From Siphonobacter sp. SORGH_AS_0500 (lineage in GTDB: Bacteria > Bacteroidota > Bacteroidia > Cytophagales > Spirosomataceae), in the NCBI RefSeq assembly GCF_002838835.1, contig NZ_NHPP01000002.1:310001-374000 (forward strand): a stretch of DNA of 64,000 nt. The letters are read 5' to 3'. Under the pieces are notes generated by a model. It did no database searches. It was given only the letters and a program-made list of their open reading frames with translations, and was not told where the DNA came from. Below are positions 1 to 7,660 of this stretch, piece after piece. The position numbers and the translations under genes were made by a program. The first letter of the stretch is position 1. Every line of letters starts with the position of its first letter.

Positions 1-131
1 TTTTTCGGAACGACCAGTGTATGGCCCGGAACCAGAGGAAAAACGTCCAGAAAAGCTATAAATTGATCGTCTTCGTAGACTTTATGAGCGGGGATTTCTC
101 CCTGAATAATACGGGTGAAGATAGAAGCCAT
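1..131 (-). CDS. HIT family protein, N-terminal fragment
   Basis: The first 43 codons of a gene that runs off the left edge. The start is the ATG at 131-129. The protein begins [19 protein letters not shown] and continues with a stretch ending in PGHTLVVPK, which is the conserved opening of histidine-triad (HIT) nucleotide-binding hydrolases. The catalytic HxHxH motif would lie outside the window. HIT proteins hydrolyse nucleotide phosphoramidates or dinucleoside polyphosphates in the cytoplasm. The gene lies downstream of greA on the same strand, with a terminator-like hairpin between them, so it is probably transcribed separately. Family assignment is good; the substrate cannot be known. 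Confidence 0.85.
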   Translation of the reverse strand, partial: MASIFTRIIQGEIPAHKVYEDDQFIAFLDVFPLVPGHTLVVPK

Positions 132-210
132 AGCTAAAATGTTTTACGTGACAGAGCATCACATGATCTCAAAAGTAAGGAGAAGAAGTTCAGAAAAATA
201 GTAGGGACAC

Positions 211-243
211 AAAAACGAGGCCCAACGTAATGTCGGGCCTCGT
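211..243 (-). terminator. Rho-independent terminator after greA
   Basis: Arms acgaggccc (215-223) and gggcctcgt (235-243) form a 9-bp GC-rich stem with an 11-nt loop. On the minus strand the stem is followed by a T run (complement of 211-215). It sits 22 bases downstream of the greA stop codon. Confidence 0.85.
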
Positions 244-264
244 GCGTATTTCAAATCGTTAGGA

Positions 265-738
265 TTAACGAGTGATTTCTAATACTTCAAATTCAGCTTT
301 ACCATTAGGTAAAAGAATCTCAGCGAATTCGCCTACCTGTTTTCCTAACAAACCTTTACCAATGGGTGACTGAACGGAGATTTTACCCGTTTTTACGTCA
401 GCTTCCGTTTCGGCAACTAATGTGTAGGTAGCAACCATATTGTTCCGCTTGTTTTTAATCTTCACGGTTGACATGATGGCCACTTTAGAGCTATCAATAA
501 TGGACTCGTCCAGAATTCGGGCGTTGGCCAGTAATTGTTCCAGTTTAGAAATTTTCAATTCGTGCAGACCCTGAGCTTCTTTGGCTGCATCGTATTCAGC
601 ATTCTCTGATAAATCTCCTTTATCGCGAGCTTCGGCAATTTGGTGGGCAATATGTGACCGACCTTTTGTTTTCAGTTCGTGTAATTCTGCTTTTAGCTTA
701 TTCAGCCCTTCCTCGGTATAATAGGCTATATTTCCCAT
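265..738 (-). CDS. greA: Transcription elongation factor GreA
   Basis: GreA binds in the secondary channel of RNA polymerase and stimulates cleavage of backtracked RNA so that stalled complexes restart. The 157-aa product has the usual family length. The N-terminal coiled coil (about residues 8-75) contains the signature GDLSENAEYDAAKE, whose acidic residues at the tip act in cleavage. The C-terminal FKBP-like domain carries SPIGKGLLGKQVGE. The start at 738 is the first ATG and gives the normal GreA N-terminus (MGNIAYYTEEGLNKLK). The gene is followed by a strong terminator, so it is probably a single-gene unit. Nothing unusual was seen. Confidence 0.97.
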   Translation of the reverse strand: MGNIAYYTEEGLNKLKAELHELKTKGRSHIAHQIAEARDKGDLSENAEYDAAKEAQGLHELKISKLEQLLANARILDESIIDSSKVAIMSTVKIKNKRNNMVATYTLVAETEADVKTGKISVQSPIGKGLLGKQVGEFAEILLPNGKAEFEVLEITR

Positions 739-815
739 ATCCAGTAATCTAAATTTATAGGTTTGACTTTAGTAATGGCCTTATCATCCTCAGCCACAGA
801 TGAAATTAGAAAGCG

Positions 816-881
816 GAAGCACAGGAAAAAAAACAGGTAGTTGTGATGGTAACAGCCTGTTTTTCAGTGTTCCTGTGCTTC
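816..881. repeat. Nested inverted repeat in divergent promoter region
   Basis: The outer 11-bp perfect arms (816-826 and 871-881) enclose inner 9-bp perfect arms (829-837 and 856-864). Together they make a long hairpin with small internal loops. It could serve as a bidirectional terminator-like insulator or as a mobile palindromic repeat. It does not follow any gene in the terminator position. Confidence 0.75.
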
Positions 882-1112
882 GGTACTTCTAACGTAATGA
901 CAAAAAAAAAGAACGGTGACAAGACCGCTCTGGTTACTCAAAAAAATTTTATGAGTGCAGAATCAATCTTCTCGCCGAAAAGTTCCTTCCCTACAGATTC
1001 CGTAGAGATTGGTTGAACAAAGTTAGCACATTCTACAGCAAAAGCAAGCAAAAATGAAAGTCTTTTCCCGGCAGAAAGGGTAACTCGATGAGTCTTAACG
1101 TCAGAAAGTATT

Positions 1113-1120
1113 TAAGTTTG
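1113..1120 (+). promoter_or_regulatory. Candidate -7 box for fmt
   Basis: TAAGTTTG matches the Bacteroidota -7 consensus TAnnTTTG and lies about 70 bases before the fmt start. No clear TTG was seen at the -33 position, so this is tentative. Confidence 0.4.
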
Positions 1121-1190
1121 CATTTCTGCATGGTAACAACAGGGTAGCATCCCTTTCGTTGACTTATCTTTAGAACAAGTAAAGGAACTT

Positions 1191-2105
1191 ATGCGAATTA
1201 TATTTTTAGGAACGCCTGAATTTGCGGTAGAAAGCCTACGGGTCTTAGTCGAAAATCAGTGCAATGTCGTAGCCGTAGTAACGGCTCCCGACAAACCCGC
1301 TGGACGCGGACAGCAGCTTCAGCAGTCGCCCGTAAAGCAATATGCGGTTTCTGCTGGAATCCCAGTATTGCAGCCTGAAAAACTGAAAAATCCTGAATTT
1401 CTGGAAGAACTGAAAAGTTACCAGGCTGACTTACAGGTAATTGTTGCTTTTCGGATGTTGCCGGAAGTGGTCTGGAACATGCCACGGCTGGGAACGTTCA
1501 ATTTACACGCTTCTTTATTACCACAGTACCGGGGAGCTGCTCCAATTAACTGGGCCATTATGAATGGTGAAACGGAAACAGGAGTAACCACGTTTTTTCT
1601 GCAACACGAGATTGATACCGGTCCACTGATTTTTCAGGAAAAAGAGCCGATTTCGTACAATGATACCGTCGGTGAAGTGTATGAACGTTTAATGAATTTG
1701 GGCGGAACGCTGGTGTTAAAGACCGTGCGGGCTATTGAATCAGGCGAGTATCCTCAAATTCCGCAGTCGGAGACAGAAGAAATCAAAATGGCTCCCAAGA
1801 TTTTCCGGGAAACCTGTGAAATTCAATGGAATAAACCATCCGAACAAGTACGTAACCACATTCGGGGATTATCGCCTTACCCTGCCGCCTGGACGACTTT
1901 ACTCGGAAAAACCTGCAAAATTTACCGGGCTTCGGTCGCGGAAGTAAACGAAATTGCCGAACCGGGAACGTACCGTACCGATCACAAAACCTATTTGCAG
2001 TTTAAAACGAAGGAGGGTTGGTTGGCCATTGATGAGTTACAACTGGAAGGCAAAAAACGAATGGGTATCGAAGAGTTCCTGCGAGGTATGCAGGGGAAAC
2101 TTTAG
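1191..2105 (+). CDS. fmt: Methionyl-tRNA formyltransferase
   Basis: Transfers a formyl group from 10-formyltetrahydrofolate to Met-tRNA(fMet) for translation initiation. The 304-aa product has the standard family length. The Rossmann-like catalytic half starts MRIIFLGTPEFAVESL. The active-site triad is visible as N104 and H106 in FNLHASLLPQYRGAAP and D142 in HEIDTGPLI. The C-terminal OB-like domain (about 205-304) contains IRGLSPYPAAWT, typical of Fmt. The start ATG at 1191 gives the canonical N-terminus. It is separate from the serine dehydratase gene downstream (141-base gap). Confident assignment. Confidence 0.97.
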   Translation: MRIIFLGTPEFAVESLRVLVENQCNVVAVVTAPDKPAGRGQQLQQSPVKQYAVSAGIPVLQPEKLKNPEFLEELKSYQADLQVIVAFRMLPEVVWNMPRLGTFNLHASLLPQYRGAAPINWAIMNGETETGVTTFFLQHEIDTGPLIFQEKEPISYNDTVGEVYERLMNLGGTLVLKTVRAIESGEYPQIPQSETEEIKMAPKIFRETCEIQWNKPSEQVRNHIRGLSPYPAAWTTLLGKTCKIYRASVAEVNEIAEPGTYRTDHKTYLQFKTKEGWLAIDELQLEGKKRMGIEEFLRGMQGKL

Positions 2106-2246
2106 AGGCTGGTCTGAGTGTTAAGAGGTAGGATACCTTTTCTGAAAAAAGCAGGTTAATTTGATTTGTTTTTAGAAACAGGTAACTATTTAATTGAGAG
2201 TTAGTAATTTTCTTCATCAGCATCTATAAATGAGCGGCGAACAGCC

Positions 2247-3596
2247 ATGATCACCACCTCTGTTTTTGACCTATTTAAAGTAGGACCGGGTCCCTCCAGT
2301 TCTCACACCATCGGGCCCATGAAGGCCGCTTATGATTTTTTGCAGGAGATCAAGAATCACCCGCAGCCGGGCCAGCACGTCGAGATTCACTTGTATGGCT
2401 CACTATCGGCCACTGGTAAGGGGCACGGAACGGATAAGGCCATTTTAGGCGGCCTACTGGGATGGTTACCCGACACGGTTGATCCGAAGGCTTTGCTGGA
2501 TTTAATGAAATTGCCCGAGCAAACCTATGAGTTACCCGTAGGAGGCATATGGACGGGAGAAAAGGATTTTATCTACCATCGGGGTAAAACCGAGTTCCCG
2601 CATCCCAATACCATGATTCTCAAGCTGACGGATGGCGAACATAACGTCTTGTTGGAACACGAATACTACTCGGTAGGTGGAGGCTTTATCCAGCGAAAAG
2701 GCCAGCCAATGGAAGGTACCCGCAGTACGCAGCCTCTTTTTCCGTACGAACACATGGACGAGCTGAAGAGTCAGTTAAAAACCTCGGGACTTACGCTGGC
2801 AGCTCTGATGATTCAGAATGAAAAGTCATTAACGGGTTTGAGTGAAAAGGAGATTAACCGCAAGCTTGACTTTATTCTGGAAGCGATGGAAAAGGCCGTG
2901 AAACGCGGCCTGCGGGCGAAGGGAAACCTACCCGGCAAAATTCAGTTGAAAAGAAAAGCACCGGCGGTCTACGAGCAAGCCAAAAAACACTCCTTAACGT
3001 CCGACAGTTTTCTGATGTTTCTGAATGCCTATTGTCTGGCGGCTTCAGAAGAAAATGCAGCCGGTAGTATCGTCGTGACGGCTCCTACCTCGGGAGCTTC
3101 GGGCGTTTTTCCGGGGCTTACCTATCTAATGAAACATCACTTTCATTACTCTCCTCAGAAAATGCGGGAAGGGATGCTGGCGGCGGCGGCGGTTGGTTTT
3201 CTTGTGAAACATAATGCCAGTATTTCAGGAGCTGAAATGGGCTGTATGGGTGAAATCGGTTCGGCTTCGGCGATGGGTGCGGCTATGCTGGTATACGCTG
3301 CTGGCGGAAGTATTAATCAGGTGGAAGCTGCCGCTGAAATTGGTATTGAACATCACTTGGGCATGACCTGCGATCCCATTGGGGGGTACGTACAAATTCC
3401 CTGTATTGAGCGAAATGCGATGGGAGCAGTAAAGGCCTATAATGCTTACTTACTGGCCTTGTCCAGCGATGCTTCATATCAAAAAATATCCTTAGACAGC
3501 GTCCTGAAAGTAATGCGGGCCACGGGCCGGGACATGTCTCAGAAATACAAAGAAACCTCCGAAGCCGGACTAGCTCTGAGCATGACGGAATGTTAA
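2247..3596 (+). CDS. sdaA: L-serine ammonia-lyase, single-chain iron-sulfur type
   Basis: Deaminates L-serine to pyruvate and ammonia using a [4Fe-4S] cluster. The 449-aa product has the fused beta-alpha arrangement. The N-terminal beta domain opens with FDLFKVGPGPSSSHTIGP. The alpha domain carries HNASISGAEMGCMGEIGSAS and CDPIGGYVQIPCIERN, which supply the cluster cysteines and the serine-binding SSSH/HN elements known for this family. The start at 2247 is fixed because an upstream ATG at 2229 in the same frame ends at a TGA just before it. folA follows immediately, but its likely ATG is 85 bases away across an A-rich repeat. Confidence 0.95.
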   Translation: MITTSVFDLFKVGPGPSSSHTIGPMKAAYDFLQEIKNHPQPGQHVEIHLYGSLSATGKGHGTDKAILGGLLGWLPDTVDPKALLDLMKLPEQTYELPVGGIWTGEKDFIYHRGKTEFPHPNTMILKLTDGEHNVLLEHEYYSVGGGFIQRKGQPMEGTRSTQPLFPYEHMDELKSQLKTSGLTLAALMIQNEKSLTGLSEKEINRKLDFILEAMEKAVKRGLRAKGNLPGKIQLKRKAPAVYEQAKKHSLTSDSFLMFLNAYCLAASEENAAGSIVVTAPTSGASGVFPGLTYLMKHHFHYSPQKMREGMLAAAAVGFLVKHNASISGAEMGCMGEIGSASAMGAAMLVYAAGGSINQVEAAAEIGIEHHLGMTCDPIGGYVQIPCIERNAMGAVKAYNAYLLALSSDASYQKISLDSVLKVMRATGRDMSQKYKETSEAGLALSMTEC

Positions 3597-3600
3597 TGGA

Positions 3601-3677
3601 GTTTTGAGTTTAGGGTTCATACGTTTAGAGTTGCAAAGCTTAGTTAACCCCAAACTCAAAACTCAAAACTCAAAACA
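3601..3677 (+). repeat. AAACTCAAAAC-type inverted repeat pair before folA
   Basis: The left arm gttttgagtttagggtt (3601-3617) is the near-exact reverse complement (16 of 17) of part of the right arm, aaccccaaactcaaaac (starting at 3646). The right arm continues as tandem actcaaa units to 3677, five bases before the folA ATG. The same element recurs near 8403, 11011-11121, 39232 and 40865-40983. Confidence 0.85.
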
Positions 3678-3681
3678 ACAT

Positions 3682-4176
3682 ATGGTACATCTAGTAGTGG
3701 CTGTAGCGGAAAATGGGGCTATTGGTAAGGATAATCAGTTGATTTGGCATCTGCCGGATGATCTGAAGCAGTTTAAAAAAATTACCTCGGGTCATACCAT
3801 TGTGATGGGACGGAAAACCTATGAGTCCATTGGAAAACCATTACCGAATCGCACCAATGTAATCATTACCCGAAATCCAGCCTATCAGGCGGAAGGCTGT
3901 CTGGTCGTTACTTCTTTGCAGGAAGCGATGGAAAAGGATACTGATATCTATGTAATTGGCGGGGCTGAAATCTACGCTCAGGCCTTACCTGCTACTAACG
4001 TTATTCACTTGACGGAAGTGCATATGGCTGTAGATGGCGATGCCTTTTTTCCGAAATTAGACGCTGGCGAGTGGGTAGAAGTAAGCCGGGAAAGTCACTC
4101 AGCCGATGAAAAACATGCTTATTCCTTCGATTTTGTAGAATTGAGAAGGAGCGAAGTAGAAAAAATACAGGCGTAA
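3682..4176 (+). CDS. folA: Dihydrofolate reductase
   Basis: NADPH-dependent reduction of dihydrofolate to tetrahydrofolate. The 164-aa product begins MVHLVVAVAENGAIGKDNQL and has the DHFR landmarks: W22 and D27 in LIWHLPDDLKQF (substrate-binding acid), GRKTYESIGKPLPNRTN, and the NADPH-binding YVIGGAEIYAQAL. The open frame extends upstream to 3604, but those 26 codons are the translated A-rich repeat, so the ATG at 3682 is preferred. The preceding sequence actcaaaacaacat is A-rich and has no Shine-Dalgarno motif. The gene may be co-transcribed with the serine deaminase gene. Confidence 0.96.
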   Translation: MVHLVVAVAENGAIGKDNQLIWHLPDDLKQFKKITSGHTIVMGRKTYESIGKPLPNRTNVIITRNPAYQAEGCLVVTSLQEAMEKDTDIYVIGGAEIYAQALPATNVIHLTEVHMAVDGDAFFPKLDAGEWVEVSRESHSADEKHAYSFDFVELRRSEVEKIQA

Positions 4177-4244
4177 TGGTTCGTCCTTAAGTTGATTATG
4201 TAGTGGAGATTGCAGAACAAAGTTTAATCCTGAAGGCTTTTCCT

Positions 4245-4252
4245 TAACTTTG
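4245..4252 (+). promoter_or_regulatory. Candidate -7 box ahead of DUF433 remnant
   Basis: TAACTTTG is an exact match to TAnnTTTG, followed by cgaag, directly upstream of the decayed DUF433 frame. The same octamer precedes gltX at 39272. It may be the surviving promoter of the lost gene and could now drive kdsA. Confidence 0.45.
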
Positions 4253-4406
4253 CGAAGAATCAATACAGAAGTATTAGCAGGAAAGCCATTAATTAAAGGA
4301 ACTCGTCTTTCTGTGCAGTTGGTAGTGGGTTTGTTAGCTAGTGGGTCAGATATTTGAAGAAACAAAAGAAGAGTATTCCTACGTTACTAAGGAAGACATT
4401 TGAGTT
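4253..4406 (+). pseudogene. DUF433 (VapB-like antitoxin) gene remnant
   Basis: From about 4255 one frame reads RINTEVLAGKPLIKGTRLSV and then QLVVGLLASGSDI followed by a stop. A shifted frame then gives EEYSYVTKEDI, and a third gives EFAKML and a stop. This order (AGKPxIKGTRxxV, LLASG, EEYxxxTxEDI) is that of the DUF433 family, small proteins often acting as antitoxins next to PIN-like toxins. At least two frame changes and an in-frame stop show that it is decayed rather than mis-sequenced at one point. No intact start was found. Confidence 0.7.
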
Positions 4407-4617
4407 TGCAAAAATGCTATAAAATCTACTGATTTCGTTTTTAAGTCGGAAGCTTTCTAAAGACTTTCGAGTAACCCATAACGCAAAAGCATTTTATGGT
4501 TTTAACCGAAAAGTGGCTCGCGTTATTCATATCCGTTCAAAAGAAAAAACTGATGCTTAGTATCAACCATTTTCTTTTGGATTTCATTAATGAAGATTCC
4601 GTTTTAGCAAGAAAATC

Positions 4618-5469
4618 ATGTCACAAAAAATTGTTCGCGTCGGGGATATTGAATGTGGATCAGACGAGTTGTTTCTGATCTCGGGTCCCTGCGTTATTGA
4701 AGACGAAAAAATCATGATGACCGTTGCCGAGAAACTCAAAGAGATCTCGGAACGCCTGAACATCAAAATCATTTATAAATCGTCTTTCCAGAAGGATAAC
4801 CGTTCCAGCCTGGATTACTATTCGGGTCCTGGTCTGGACGCAGGTATCAAAATTCTGGCGAAAGTGAAGGAGCAGTTCGGCTTCCCACTCTTGACGGATA
4901 TTCATTACCCCGATCAGGCGGCTCCCGTGGCTGACGTGGTAGACGTACTCCAGATTCCAGCGTATCTGTGTATGCAGACCACGCTAACGGTTGCAGCGGC
5001 TCAGACGGGTCGGGTAGTGAACGTAAAACACGGTCAGTTCTTGGCACCTGAAAACATGAAGCACCCGGTGAAGAAAATTGAAGATGCGGGTAATGACCAA
5101 ATCATTCTGACGGAACGCGGCTATTCATTTGGTTACAATGACCTCATCGTCGATCCTCGTAGCTTCTATCACATGGCCCGTACGGGTTATCCCGTAGTGT
5201 TCGACGTAACACACGCCATTCGTAAATATGGTATACCTTCTAAAGATTCTAAAGGGGGTGCACGGGAATATCTACCCGTATTAGCCCGGGCAGGTGTCGC
5301 TGCGGGTGTGGATGGTTTATTCGTAGAGGCTCATACCTGTCCCAGCGAGGCTCTTTGCGACGCAGCTAGCCAACTGGACATCACGCTGCTCGAAGAATTC
5401 CTGAAGCCATTGATCGAGTTGCACGCCGTTGAAGTGAAATATCGCCATTCCTTACCCGAACTGGCATAA
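4618..5469 (+). CDS. kdsA: 3-deoxy-8-phosphooctulonate synthase (KDO-8-P synthase)
   Basis: Condenses phosphoenolpyruvate and arabinose 5-phosphate to KDO 8-phosphate, the first committed step of KDO synthesis for lipopolysaccharide. The 283-aa length is typical. Motifs include ISGPCVIEDE at the N-terminus, YKSSFQKDNRSS (substrate loop), LLTDIHYPDQA, NVKHGQFLAPENM, FDVTHAIRKYG and VDGLFVEAHTCPSEALCD. The ATG at 4618 gives MSQKIVRVGD. A strong terminator follows 40 bases after the stop, so the gene ends its unit. It confirms a Gram-negative envelope. Confidence 0.97.
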   Translation: MSQKIVRVGDIECGSDELFLISGPCVIEDEKIMMTVAEKLKEISERLNIKIIYKSSFQKDNRSSLDYYSGPGLDAGIKILAKVKEQFGFPLLTDIHYPDQAAPVADVVDVLQIPAYLCMQTTLTVAAAQTGRVVNVKHGQFLAPENMKHPVKKIEDAGNDQIILTERGYSFGYNDLIVDPRSFYHMARTGYPVVFDVTHAIRKYGIPSKDSKGGAREYLPVLARAGVAAGVDGLFVEAHTCPSEALCDAASQLDITLLEEFLKPLIELHAVEVKYRHSLPELA

Positions 5470-5485
5470 CAATTTTGAACGTTTT

Positions 5486-5537
5486 CTGACTCCCCGAGTC
5501 AGTCATTTAAACCTCGGAGCGATCTCCGAGGTTTTTT
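5486..5537 (+). terminator. Rho-independent terminator of kdsA
   Basis: The perfect 10-bp stem aacctcggag (5510-5519) / ctccgaggtt (5524-5533) has a 4-base loop and a T run to 5537. It is preceded by a smaller perfect hairpin, ctgactc (5486-5492) / gagtcag (5496-5502). Confidence 0.9.
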
Positions 5538-5573
5538 TGTGCGGAGCCCATTCTTAAGAAAAACGGTACGTCT

Positions 5574-5990
5574 ATGGCACATCCATCCAGCATACGGCCC
5601 GTTCTGGAGAAAATTTCCCGGAACCTTACGCCGAATTTTTATATCACGAATGATGATGAAGAAATTATTGATGCCTTAGTCGATAATGGAAAGATGATGC
5701 AGGATTTCTCTGTAAGTCAGGTTACTTCTTTTCTGGCTGATCAGGACTTTTGTCTGGCTTTTTATTTCGCCGACGAAGTAGATCGGGGTTTCAGTATGTA
5801 CATCATCCGTGATTTTTCGGTCAATATTCGGGAAATGATTCAATTGGAATACGTTCTCGATCAAATCATGGATCACGGTTACAACTATCATCTTTTTCAC
5901 GCCGCCCGTAGCAAAGTCGATGAAATGCTATACATGGCCCCCACTTTCCGGGCCATGTGGGAGAAAAAAGATAAAACAGAGGAGGAATGA
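5574..5990 (+). CDS. Hypothetical protein, 138 aa
   Basis: I do not recognise this family. The product is acidic, about 138 residues, without signal peptide or membrane segment, so probably cytoplasmic. It starts MAHPSSIRPVLEKISRNLTP, has a mixed alpha/beta-looking body with SFLADQDFCLAFYFADEVD, and ends in a charged tail (KKDKTEEE). It lies alone between the kdsA terminator and a repeat-rich gap. Its codon usage looks like the neighbours, and its clean length and start (ATG 5574, 36 bases after the terminator) argue that it is a real gene. Confidence 0.75.
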   Translation: MAHPSSIRPVLEKISRNLTPNFYITNDDEEIIDALVDNGKMMQDFSVSQVTSFLADQDFCLAFYFADEVDRGFSMYIIRDFSVNIREMIQLEYVLDQIMDHGYNYHLFHAARSKVDEMLYMAPTFRAMWEKKDKTEEE

Positions 5991-6203
5991 TCTTAAGAGT
6001 CTGTCTTAAAAGTAGGAAGATCGTGAAATAGGACTCTCGCGGCGTTTGAGACAGTTTAGGGAGTTAATTGCAGGCTTAGTCCGCGTTACAAACGCAGATT
6101 CTCGAAAAAAGCGTTTGATAACGCCAAGCGTCGCAAAAACTTTTCTCAGGCATCCGCAACACGGTCGCGGACAAACGTTTAGTAGACGTTCATTTATACC
6201 CCG

Positions 6204-6235
6204 ATCTGTCATCCAGAGCGAAGCGAAGGACCTTA
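6204..6235 (-). repeat. TCCTTCGCTCTGGATGACAG-family repeat, copy 1
   Basis: It reads ctgtcatccagagcg then aagcgaaggacctta on the plus strand. The reverse complement recurs at 32126-32150, 32321-32350 and 32506-32532. It is a dispersed intergenic repeat found only between genes in this window. Confidence 0.8.
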
Positions 6236-6274
6236 CTTGTCCTTGGCAAGGTTTGTAATTGACATGCATATTGC

Positions 6275-6305
6275 GTCCCCGGATGAAATCCGGGGACACT
6301 TTTTT
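6275..6305 (+). terminator. Terminator-like hairpin
   Basis: Perfect arms gtccccggat (6275-6284) and atccggggac (6288-6297) with a 3-base loop, then acttttttat. It has terminator form on the plus strand, but lies about 285 bases after the nearest plus-strand gene. Confidence 0.65.
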
Positions 6306-6581
6306 ATGACCTTTTTCTAACGTATTGGGTCATGAGGCATTATTAATAACCAAAGACCCGCCCATTCCACAGAAGGTCTCTCCTTACGTTCGAGATGACA
6401 GTTGGGCGAACGATTGGTTATTAAGGTTTACATCAGCTTTCCCCGGATTATCATCCAGAGCTATTAAAAACTGGCCTATAGGTAATCTTTCTTATCAAAC
6501 CACAGCGGGGTTAAATTCGAATGGAGCCAAGGAACTTACTTGCCTTGCGATTGTAAATTTTAGACGATCGATAAGTCTGTA

Positions 6582-6622
6582 AAAAAAAACAGTCGGATGC
6601 TTTGAGACACCCGACTGTTTTT
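6582..6622. terminator. Terminator of the 6644 isomerase gene
   Basis: Arms aaaacagtcgg (6586-6596) and ccgactgtttt (6611-6621) are flanked by A and T runs on either side, so it can act in both directions. It lies just beyond the minus-strand stop codon at 6644. Confidence 0.85.
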
Positions 6623-6643
6623 AGTAATAAAAGCTTCTTAGGA

Positions 6644-7516
6644 TCATCCCCATTTAGCCTTCTGAATATTATCAATACTGGTTTTGATGCATTCCAGCGG
6701 TGGACGTTTGCAAACATCCTGCTCTACAAAGTACTGTTTCAGACCCGCTTTCTTGGCATCCTTGAAGATTGCACCGAAGTCAATGCTTCCCGTACCCACT
6801 TCTGCGAATTCCTGCTGAGGCGTTTTCGCCATGTCTTTCACGTGCCATAAAGGGAAACGACCGGGATATTTGGCGAAGTATTCGGATGGTTTTTCTCCGG
6901 CCTTCGCTACCCAATATAAATCCATTTCCATTTGCACAGGCGTGTTTTTCAGCAGTAAATCGTAGGGTTTTTCACCATCTATTTTTTGCGTAAACTCAAA
7001 ATCATGGTTATGGTAACCCATAATCAGGCCTGCTTTCTTGGCCGTCTCGGTGCTTTTATTGAGAATACCAAAGAGGTTTTTATAATCTTCTGCCGAACGT
7101 TCATCGTCTACCAGGTAAGCTAATACCACGTATTTCTGACCAATCGCAGCGGCATCGTCTACTGCCTTATCCCAGTTTTTAGTCAGGCCATCGCCCGCTC
7201 CGAACTTTTGGGAACGTGCCGTCATGTAGTGACCACTGAAAGCCGTCAGGCCATTATCTTTCAGGATTTTAGTATACTCAGCGGGCGTTTTGCCGAAGAA
7301 TTTACCCTGGTTATAGCCGAAATTTTCAACCTTCTTGTAACCCAGTTTGGCGACTTGTTCCAACACTTTTTCGATACCCTGTTTCTGAATATCGTCACGT
7401 ACAGTATATAGTTGTAAGCCAACTGATTTGGCTTGCGTGGCGGCTAAAGCATCAAGACCAGCCAGTGAAAGAGCTCCAAGTCCCAGTGAGGTATGGAGAA
7501 AATTTCTGCGATTCAT
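6644..7516 (-). CDS. Secreted sugar phosphate isomerase/epimerase-like TIM-barrel protein
   Basis: A 290-aa protein with an N-terminal MNRRNFLHTSLGLGALSLAG leader that fits a Tat- or Sec-type export signal, followed by an AP-endonuclease-2-like TIM barrel. Barrel landmarks are VGLQLYTVRDDI, GYHNHDFEF, MEMDLYWVAKAG and FPLWHVKDMA, which supply metal-binding His/Asp/Glu residues in this family. Such exported members are common in Bacteroidota keto-sugar and glycan loci, where they isomerise or cleave sugars. It stands at the start of a minus-strand group that, after ribE, continues with Gfo/Idh, DUF1080 and a second isomerase. The substrate is unknown. Confidence 0.88.
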   Translation of the reverse strand: MNRRNFLHTSLGLGALSLAGLDALAATQAKSVGLQLYTVRDDIQKQGIEKVLEQVAKLGYKKVENFGYNQGKFFGKTPAEYTKILKDNGLTAFSGHYMTARSQKFGAGDGLTKNWDKAVDDAAAIGQKYVVLAYLVDDERSAEDYKNLFGILNKSTETAKKAGLIMGYHNHDFEFTQKIDGEKPYDLLLKNTPVQMEMDLYWVAKAGEKPSEYFAKYPGRFPLWHVKDMAKTPQQEFAEVGTGSIDFGAIFKDAKKAGLKQYFVEQDVCKRPPLECIKTSIDNIQKAKWG

Positions 7517-7660
7517 AAAAAGCTAGCGTATTAAGTCTAAAATGGACTTTCGTATCAATCCTCTGATGTCAACGAACGGGCTAATGTATGAATCGCAGGT
7601 TTAAAAATGGAAATATGACAATAATAAATTTAATTATTAATCTAATACTCTGATGCTCAA

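Larger units (their letters stand above)
739..1190. other. Intergenic gap greA/fmt with nested palindrome
   Basis: This 452-base gap lies between the divergent genes greA and fmt, and no coding sequence is supported. It holds a two-level inverted repeat. The outer arms are gaagcacagga (816-826) and tcctgtgcttc (871-881). The inner arms are aaaaacagg (829-837) and cctgttttt (856-864). A candidate -7 box for fmt lies at 1113-1120. Confidence 0.7.
4177..4617. other. Gap holding a decayed gene before kdsA
   Basis: The 441-base gap contains a candidate promoter (4245-4252), a DUF433-like remnant (about 4253-4406) and a further A/T-rich stretch. In one frame 4498-4558 reads GFNRKVARVIHIRSKEKTDA then stop. 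That could be the tail of a second lost gene, perhaps a toxin partner, but it is too short to assign. No intact gene is supported. Confidence 0.6.
5991..6643. repeat. Repeat-rich non-coding gap, 650 bases
   Basis: No gene is supported. The gap holds a copy of the GTCATCCAGAGCGAAGCGAAGG repeat family (6204-6235), partial copies near 6389-6402 and 6444-6460, and a hairpin at 6275-6297 followed by a T run. It also has a pair of related stretches ending in cctta/acttgtccttggcaagg (6231-6250) and aacttacttgccttgcg (6533-6549). The terminator of the minus-strand isomerase gene lies at 6582-6622. Small open frames here simply cross these repeats. Confidence 0.75.

Noticed and set aside
3604-3681. 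N-terminal extension of folA
   Set aside because: The extra codons translate an A-rich intergenic repeat; DHFR starts naturally at ATG 3682.
4496-4678. A 60-aa open frame overlapping the start of kdsA
   Set aside because: It overlaps the clear kdsA start, shows no conserved motif and lies in decayed sequence.
6006-6582. Small open frames in the 5991-6643 gap
   Set aside because: They run across dispersed repeats and hairpins and have no recognisable protein features.
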